Source of the DNA: Oscillospiraceae bacterium
Lineage (GTDB): Bacteria > Bacillota > Clostridia > Oscillospirales > Ruminococcaceae
Direction of reading: 5' to 3'
Assembly (NCBI GenBank): GCA_029007315.1
Contig: JAQXHO010000160.1
Span: 1-38,676 of the forward strand
Length of the DNA stretch: 38,676 nt
The position numbers were made by a program, and so were the translations under genes. This document shows, one piece after another, positions 33,645 to 38,676 of this stretch; positions within the stretch are counted from its first letter, which is position 1; the number at the start of each line of letters is the position of its first letter. The notes under the pieces are model-generated. The model was not told where the DNA came from and searched no databases. It saw only the letters and a list, made by a program, of their open reading frames with translations.

Positions 33645-34597
33645 GTGATTTTTTTGAAAGTCCTGTTGTTTATGCTGTAAAACACAAAGATGAAAAGATC
33701 AGAGCAAATTCTCGTTCCGGTGGTATTTTTACAGCATTGTCTGATTATGTCTTAGAAGAGAATGGCGTCATTTATGGCTGCATTTTGGACGAGGATTTTC
33801 AGGCTCGTCATGTAAGAACAGATTCTTCCGAAGGAAGAAATTCTATGCGTGGCTCTAAATATATACAAAGTTCTATGCTGGACTGCTATGAGCAAACTAA
33901 AACAGATTTAATTTCAGGCAGAACAGTATTATTTTCCGGCACCTCATGCCAGATTGCCGGACTTAAAAGTTTTCTTGGAAAGGAATATGAAAATTTATTC
34001 TGCGTAGATATTGTTTGTCATGGCGTACCAAGTCCTTTGGTATGGCAAAAATATCTTGAATGGCAGGAAAAGAAAAACAACTCAAAGGTTAAAGCTGTAG
34101 ATTTCCGGAATAAAACAAAATTTGGCTGGAAAGCACATATCGAAACACTTACATTTGAAAATAAAAAGGACGTCGACAGCGATATTTTCAAAAGAATATT
34201 TTATGGCCACTATGCTTTAAGACCTTCCTGCTATAAATGTCCTTATAAAGATATCATTCACCCTGCAGATATAACAATTGCTGATTACTGGGGAATAGAT
34301 GAAGCAGTTCCGAATTTTAATGATGACAAAGGCGTTTCACTGGTTTTGGTTAATAATGAAAAAGGAAACAGTTTCTTTGAAATAGTTAAAAACAACTGCA
34401 TATTTAAGATGGCAGACATATCAAAAAGTTTGCAGCCGCCATTGAAAGCTCCATTTCCACAGCCGGAAGACAGATGGAAATTCTGGGATTACCTTAATAA
34501 AAAACCTTTTGAGTTTATAGTAAAGAAATATGGAACTTTAAGTTTTTGGAGTAAAGTTAAGAGAAAAATAAAGAATATATTGAAAATTAAAGCTTAA
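33641..34597 (+). CDS. FrhB-like F420 hydrogenase/dehydrogenase beta subunit family protein
   Basis: The 318-residue protein has the FrhB N- and C-terminal segments: NSRSGGIFTALSDYVLEENG, MRGSKYIQSS, FSGTSCQIAGLKSFL, DIVCHGVPSP, and later RPSCYKCPYKD and ITIADYWGI with conserved Cys residues for an iron-sulfur or flavin site. Relatives in glycan clusters are thought to reduce or modify sugar groups; a real F420 role is unlikely here. It follows the ferredoxin-like gene with an ATGA overlap. Confidence 0.87.
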   Translation: MSDFFESPVVYAVKHKDEKIRANSRSGGIFTALSDYVLEENGVIYGCILDEDFQARHVRTDSSEGRNSMRGSKYIQSSMLDCYEQTKTDLISGRTVLFSGTSCQIAGLKSFLGKEYENLFCVDIVCHGVPSPLVWQKYLEWQEKKNNSKVKAVDFRNKTKFGWKAHIETLTFENKKDVDSDIFKRIFYGHYALRPSCYKCPYKDIIHPADITIADYWGIDEAVPNFNDDKGVSLVLVNNEKGNSFFEIVKNNCIFKMADISKSLQPPLKAPFPQPEDRWKFWDYLNKKPFEFIVKKYGTLSFWSKVKRKIKNILKIKA

Positions 34598-34618
34598 GCT
34601 TATTACCGACTGAATGAG

Positions 34619-35896
34619 GTGTTTAAAATTAAATATATTCGCAATTACGAAATAAATTTAAATATACTGAAGGGGCTGCTGACATTTGCTTTTTTGTCGT
34701 TCTATTTACCTAACAGTGAATCAGTTCCCGGTATTATATATACATTGTGGAGATACTCTGCCCTGGCAGTTGCCTTTGCGGCAATTGCATATTATCTTAT
34801 TTATTTATTTAATGATGATTTAAAAAAAATCCCGAATAAGATAAATATACGGTATGTTTCGGCGATATTATTCTATGTTTACATGTATGGAATATCATCG
34901 TTTTTTACAAGCGGCGGAGAATTTCAGTCATACAAATGTGTTTACTTTACAGGTTTTATCACATTGCTGGAACTGTCTGTACACTTTCTGAAACAAAAAG
35001 ATGTTATTAAAACTTATCTTATTGCAGGTGTAACAGCGACTTTTATATATGCAGTTTCCTTTGTAATGTATTTCAATGTAGTTGGCGGAATGCACCATGG
35101 TCTGGAAAAACAACTTAGCTATGGATACGTTACTACAGACCAGAACTGGTATTTCTTTACTTATGATAATGCTTCGCTTTTTATATTCCTGCCTATCGCA
35201 GCAGTTTTCGTTTACTATTGTGTAAGATTCAGTAAAAAGAGTTTTAAATACTGTTTTCTGTATGAAGCTTTCGTTTTATTTATGTATATCTCTAAGTCAG
35301 CAACTTCTGCAGAAGTAATATTTGCACTGTTTTTTGTTGGTTCAACCTATTATTTTTATAAGATTACATCAAGAAAAAAAATAAGGATAAATATAGAATA
35401 TAAGAAAGCGTGGATTGCAGTTTTAATATTCCATATTGTGGTACTAACCATTGTAGGAAGTGATCTTGCTTATCAGATAGCGGGTTATTTTGGAAAAAAT
35501 GGTTCTTTTACAGGAAGAGATGTAATATGGCAAAGAGCTATAGAATACATTTCAGAATCTCCAGTATTTGGTTATGGAATGGAAGACGTTTTGTATAAGA
35601 CAATGAAGCTTGTATTTCCACATTGTCATAATATTCTGCTTGAAATTTTGTATGACGGTGGAATAATTGGATTTGGATTATATGTATTCTTTATTATATG
35701 CTTTATTCCTAAAAATAAGAAAAGTTTAACGAATAACATATTTAATCTATGTCTGATGTGTTATCTGATTGGACAGGCATTTGAAACACAGCTGTCATTC
35801 CCTTATCTTATACCAATTTTCTATTTTAATTATTATTATAGCTGCAAAACAAATAAACTGAATTTGTTTTTTCAGAGTGATATTTTGTCAGCATAA
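34619..35896 (+). CDS. Wzy-like O-antigen polymerase/ligase
   Basis: The 425-residue membrane protein has about ten helices and, in the main extracellular loop, GSFTGRDVIWQRAIEYISES followed by PVFGYG, the Wzy_C/O-antigen ligase signature, with CHNILLEILYDGGIIG after it. It should join repeat units carried across by the flippase. The start is unusual: GTG 34619 overlaps the GAGGTG ribosome site, while ATT at 34628 has ideal spacing of 6 bases; no ATG occurs in frame near the N terminus. Confidence 0.87.
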   Translation: MFKIKYIRNYEINLNILKGLLTFAFLSFYLPNSESVPGIIYTLWRYSALAVAFAAIAYYLIYLFNDDLKKIPNKINIRYVSAILFYVYMYGISSFFTSGGEFQSYKCVYFTGFITLLELSVHFLKQKDVIKTYLIAGVTATFIYAVSFVMYFNVVGGMHHGLEKQLSYGYVTTDQNWYFFTYDNASLFIFLPIAAVFVYYCVRFSKKSFKYCFLYEAFVLFMYISKSATSAEVIFALFFVGSTYYFYKITSRKKIRINIEYKKAWIAVLIFHIVVLTIVGSDLAYQIAGYFGKNGSFTGRDVIWQRAIEYISESPVFGYGMEDVLYKTMKLVFPHCHNILLEILYDGGIIGFGLYVFFIICFIPKNKKSLTNNIFNLCLMCYLIGQAFETQLSFPYLIPIFYFNYYYSCKTNKLNLFFQSDILSA

Positions 35897-35947
35897 AGCG
35901 TTTACGGCTAATACAGAAAAGCTGTTCTTCAGGAGAAAGGATATAAT

Positions 35948-36928
35948 ATGTACAACTCAAAGTTTTTAGTAACCGGTGCAACAGGTCTTGTAGGCTCAGC
36001 AGTTGTCAGGAAACTGCTTAACCAAGGAGATATTAATGTTGTTGCTTTAGTGAGAAATGAAGAAAAAGCAAAAAAAGTATTTAATGACTGTAAAACAGAT
36101 AATCTTGAAATAATGGTTTCTGACATATGTGAATTAAAGGCTGAACAAATGGGAGTGGACTACATAATTCATGCAGCAAGTCAGACATCAAGCAAAGCCT
36201 TTGTAGATCAGCCGGTAGAAACAATCAATACTGCGATAAAAGGTACTGCCGCTGTGCTTGAATTTGCCAGGGCAAATCAGGTAAAGAGTTTTGTATATCT
36301 GTCAAGCATGGAAGTGTATGGTTCTCCTGATAATGACGAAAAAATTTTTGAGGAAAACGGAACTAATCTTGACACAATGAAAGTACGTTCCTGCTATCCT
36401 GAATCAAAAAGAATGTGTGAAAATCTTTGTGTTTCATATTTCAGCGAATATGGCGTACCTGTGAAAATCATCAGATTAACACAAACTTTTGGTGAAGGTG
36501 TAGAATATAACGACGGCAGAGTTTTTGCTGAATTTGCAAGATGTGCTATTGAAGGTAGAGATATAATTCTTAAAACCAAAGGCGAAACAAAGCGAAATTA
36601 TCTGTATTTAGATGATGCTGTGGAAGCTGTTTTTACAGTCCTTATGAAAGGAGAGAACGGTAACGCATATAATGCAGCCAATGAAGATACGTATTGTTCT
36701 ATATATGAGATGGCAAAGCTCGTTGCTGAAAAATGTGCAGGGAACAAAATCAAAGTTGTAATATGTGAACAACAGGATGTTTCAAAATTCGGATATGCTC
36801 CGGTTTTAAAAATGAATCTTTCAACAGAAAAATTACGAAATCTTGGCTGGCAGGCCGGAACAAATCTTGAGGATATGTTTAACATTCTGATTGGTGATAT
36901 GAAAAAAAACATATTGAATTTAAAATGA
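35948..36928 (+). CDS. NAD-dependent epimerase/dehydratase
   Basis: This 326-residue extended short-chain dehydrogenase has the Rossmann motif GATGLVG (10-16), YIIHAASQT, YLSSMEVYG, and the catalytic pair Tyr150/Lys154 in CYPESKRMCE. It probably converts a nucleotide sugar needed for the glycan; with the TarI-like gene in the cluster, a CDP-linked substrate is possible but only inferred. GAAAGGA precedes the ATG by about 7 bases. Confidence 0.88.
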   Translation: MYNSKFLVTGATGLVGSAVVRKLLNQGDINVVALVRNEEKAKKVFNDCKTDNLEIMVSDICELKAEQMGVDYIIHAASQTSSKAFVDQPVETINTAIKGTAAVLEFARANQVKSFVYLSSMEVYGSPDNDEKIFEENGTNLDTMKVRSCYPESKRMCENLCVSYFSEYGVPVKIIRLTQTFGEGVEYNDGRVFAEFARCAIEGRDIILKTKGETKRNYLYLDDAVEAVFTVLMKGENGNAYNAANEDTYCSIYEMAKLVAEKCAGNKIKVVICEQQDVSKFGYAPVLKMNLSTEKLRNLGWQAGTNLEDMFNILIGDMKKNILNLK

Positions 36929-36966
36929 TCTGATAAAAATAGTATTTATATGTAAGGAGAAAAATA

Positions 36967-38082
36967 ATGCAGTATAATTATTTGGTAGTAGGAGCCGGAC
37001 TTTATGGAGCAGTTTTTGCACATGAAGCAAAGAAAGCAGGAAAAAGCGTTCTTGTAATTGACAAGCGCCCGAACATTGCAGGAAATGTATATACAGAAGA
37101 AATTGAAGGTATAAATGTGCATAAATACGGAGCCCATATTTTCCATACTAATAACAAGAAAGTATGGGATTATGTAACGAAATTTGCAGAGTTCAACCGC
37201 TTTACAAACAGTCCGGTAGCTAATTACAAGGGAGAACTTTATTCACTGCCCTTCAATATGTATACTTTTAATAAAATGTGGGGCGTGGTAACTCCTGAGG
37301 AAGCAGCAGAAAAAATTGCTCAGCAGCGTGAAGAAATCACATCTGAACCAAAGAATCTTGAAGAACAGGCAATAAGTCTTGTAGGCCGTGACATATATGA
37401 AAAACTTATCAAAGGCTATACAGAAAAGCAGTGGGGTCGTGACTGTAAGGAACTTCCGTCTTTCATCATAAAAAGACTTCCTGTTCGTCTGACATTTGAT
37501 AATAATTATTTTAATGCGCTTTATCAGGGAATTCCCGTAGGCGGATATACTCAAATGGTAGCAAATATGCTTGAAGATATCGAAGTACGACTTGGTGTGG
37601 ATTACTTTGACAATAAGGCTGAATACGATTCTCTGGCAGAGAAGGTTGTATATACAGGTCCTATTGACGCTTATTTCGATTTCAGGCTTGGAACACTTGA
37701 GTATCGTTCAGTAAAGTTTGAAAATGAAATTCTTGACCAGCCGAATTTTCAGGGAAATGCTGCTGTAAACTACACAGACAGAGAAACTCCCTGGACAAGA
37801 ATTATAGAGCATAAATGGTTTGAATTTGGTAAGGACAAAAATGGCAATGACATTCCAAAGACAGTTATCAGCCGTGAATACAGCTCTGAATGGAAACCAG
37901 GTGACGAGCCATACTACCCTGTAAATGATGAGAAAAATAGTACGCTCTATGCTGAATACAAAAAACTTGCCGAACAGGAAAATAATATCATCTTCGGAGG
38001 ACGACTTGGTGAGTATAAGTATTATGATATGGACGCAGTAATTGATGCTGCTCTTGCAAAGGCTGAAGAAGAACTTTCTTGA
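36967..38082 (+). CDS. glf: UDP-galactopyranose mutase
   Basis: The 371-residue flavoenzyme converts UDP-galactopyranose to UDP-galactofuranose, the donor of galactofuranose in surface glycans. It has the FAD-binding VVGAGLYGAVFAHEA (7-21), DKRPNIAGNVYTE, KYGAHIFHTNN, KGYTEKQWGRD, the substrate-loop region RLPVRLTFDNNYF and the C-terminal GGRLGEYKYYDMD. Length is normal. It is the last gene of the cluster, after which a hairpin and a broken IS66 gene follow. AAGGAG lies before the ATG. Confidence 0.96.
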   Translation: MQYNYLVVGAGLYGAVFAHEAKKAGKSVLVIDKRPNIAGNVYTEEIEGINVHKYGAHIFHTNNKKVWDYVTKFAEFNRFTNSPVANYKGELYSLPFNMYTFNKMWGVVTPEEAAEKIAQQREEITSEPKNLEEQAISLVGRDIYEKLIKGYTEKQWGRDCKELPSFIIKRLPVRLTFDNNYFNALYQGIPVGGYTQMVANMLEDIEVRLGVDYFDNKAEYDSLAEKVVYTGPIDAYFDFRLGTLEYRSVKFENEILDQPNFQGNAAVNYTDRETPWTRIIEHKWFEFGKDKNGNDIPKTVISREYSSEWKPGDEPYYPVNDEKNSTLYAEYKKLAEQENNIIFGGRLGEYKYYDMDAVIDAALAKAEEELS

Positions 38083-38110
38083 CAAACAGCTTCATTCACT
38101 GAAACATTAC

Positions 38111-38140
38111 AATGCCGGGGTAAATCGTAACCTCGGCATT
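38111..38140 (+). terminator. Hairpin at the end of the glycan cluster
   Basis: AATGCCGGGGT (38111-38121) can pair with ACCTCGGCATT (38130-38140), 11 bp with one G-U pair and an 8-base loop. No T-run follows, so termination efficiency is doubtful. Confidence 0.5.
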
Positions 38141-38169
38141 ACTTATATGTATAAATTAAGCAAATGTAA

Positions 38170-38545
38170 ACCGTAGGAAGAAAATCCGGTATGTAACATC
38201 TGTGGTTCCTCCATGAACGTAATCGGCAAAGTGAAACTGTATGACGAGATGGTTTATCAGCCCGCACAGCTTTTGTTCCACGGAATTATTTGCGCATATT
38301 ATCTATGAAAAGTTTGCAAAAGCAGTTCCGCTTTACCGGCAGGAAAAGGATTTCACCTCCAAGGGTATTCCTCTGCTCAGAAGAAGGAGTACTGGCAGAT
38401 TTTACTGCTGAAGAAAGATATGAACAGCGTCTTGTGAAGGTAAAGCCTTTGCTGGAGGCTTTCTTCTCATGGCTTGAAGAACAAAACGTCAGCGGAAAAG
38501 GCAAACTCGCTAAAGCTGTTCACTATGCGCTGAATGAAAAGAAGT
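38170..38545 (+). pseudogene. Broken IS66-family transposase
   Basis: Fragments of an IS66 TnpC-like protein appear in shifting frames: a zinc-finger piece (CNICGSSMNVIGKVK; stop after CAYYL near 38310), then AHIIYEKFAKAVPLYRQEKD and FTSKGIPLLR in a second frame, then ADFTAEERYEQRLVKVKPLL and VSGKGKLAKAVHYALNEKKY near 38395-38541 in a third. The middle DDE region between SKGIPLLRR and ADFT is deleted and the C-terminal end is missing. After about 38545 the sequence no longer matches and is unidentified. The element is inactive and marks a likely insertion hot spot at the end of the glycan cluster. Confidence 0.8.
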
Positions 38546-38676
38546 ATAACTCACACGGCCCTTGCCATGAGTTACTGCCTTGTATCCCGTTTCATTCAGT
38601 ACATATTGCCCTTGGTAGAACTTTCTGGGATTCAGATGCAGTATCTTAAGGATCATACAAACCTCTGAGAACCCTC

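Noticed and set aside
33641-34597. True F420-dependent hydrogenase subunit
   Set aside because: The family name comes from archaeal FrhB, but the gene lies in a glycan cluster and no F420 biosynthesis or hydrogenase genes are nearby.
34615-34656. ATG at 34615 as start of the Wzy-like gene
   Set aside because: It is in another frame and stops after a few codons.
1-38676. CRISPR arrays, tRNA and rRNA genes
   Set aside because: No regularly spaced repeats, tRNA cloverleaf or rRNA sequence was seen by eye; a program-based scan was not possible.

Overview
The window looks like chromosomal DNA from a low-GC, anaerobic, Gram-positive member of the Clostridia, most like the Ruminococcus group (Oscillospiraceae). 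The reasons are the AT-rich composition with near-perfect sigma-A-type promoters (TTGACA-17-TATAAT), strong AGGAGG-type ribosome sites, a one-chain pyruvate:ferredoxin oxidoreductase, a T-box before tyrS, a BceRSAB-type peptide-antibiotic module, a DUF5685/J-domain/PP2C operon and a Spo0A-type DNA-binding domain. The taxonomic guess is an inference; there is no rRNA in the window.

Layout. 1-480: the start of a minus-strand gene, then a non-coding block with a 17-bp inverted repeat enclosing two terminator-like hairpins, and a promoter. 480-5074: response regulator, intramembrane-sensing histidine kinase, ABC ATPase and large permease, with a BceR-type operator before the ATPase. 5172-9659: nifJ (minus) divergent from a short-chain dehydrogenase, sharing a palindromic promoter region. 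9719-10485: mntP (minus) with an attenuated leader that may be a manganese riboswitch. 10663-12354: adenine deaminase. 12499-14721: polar amino-acid ABC importer whose binding protein has its two halves in swapped order. 14773-16638: T-box-tyrS and a small HMA-domain protein. 16689-19587 (minus): zinc ribbon, DUF5685, J-domain protein, PP2C phosphatase. 19729-20560: Spo0A-like regulator with three 0A boxes in front of it. 20663-21631 (minus): SCP2 protein and the C-terminal remnant of an AMP-forming acyl-CoA ligase. 21802-25966: asparagine synthetase-like protein lacking the N-terminal nucleophile, cyclophilin, Fur-family regulator, two small unknown proteins (minus), and a cell-wall amidase.

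26196-38082 is a surface-glycan cluster read in one direction from one consensus promoter: DUF4422 protein, LicD, two polysaccharide pyruvyl transferase-family proteins, an IspD/TarI-like cytidylyltransferase, a GT2 glycosyltransferase, a Wzx flippase, a split ferredoxin/FrhB pair, a Wzy-like polymerase, a nucleotide-sugar epimerase and UDP-galactopyranose mutase. It suggests a galactofuranose-containing repeat decorated with a phospho-alditol or phosphocholine-like group. No initiating phosphoglycosyl transferase or chain-length regulator is present. The cluster is followed by a broken IS66 transposase at the window edge.

The most unusual items are the circularly permuted binding protein (12499-13284), the Spo0A-like regulator with a degenerate receiver behind its own 0A boxes (19729-20560), and the zinc ribbon/DUF5685/J-domain/PP2C operon. 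All identifications come from reading the sequence; no database search was run.
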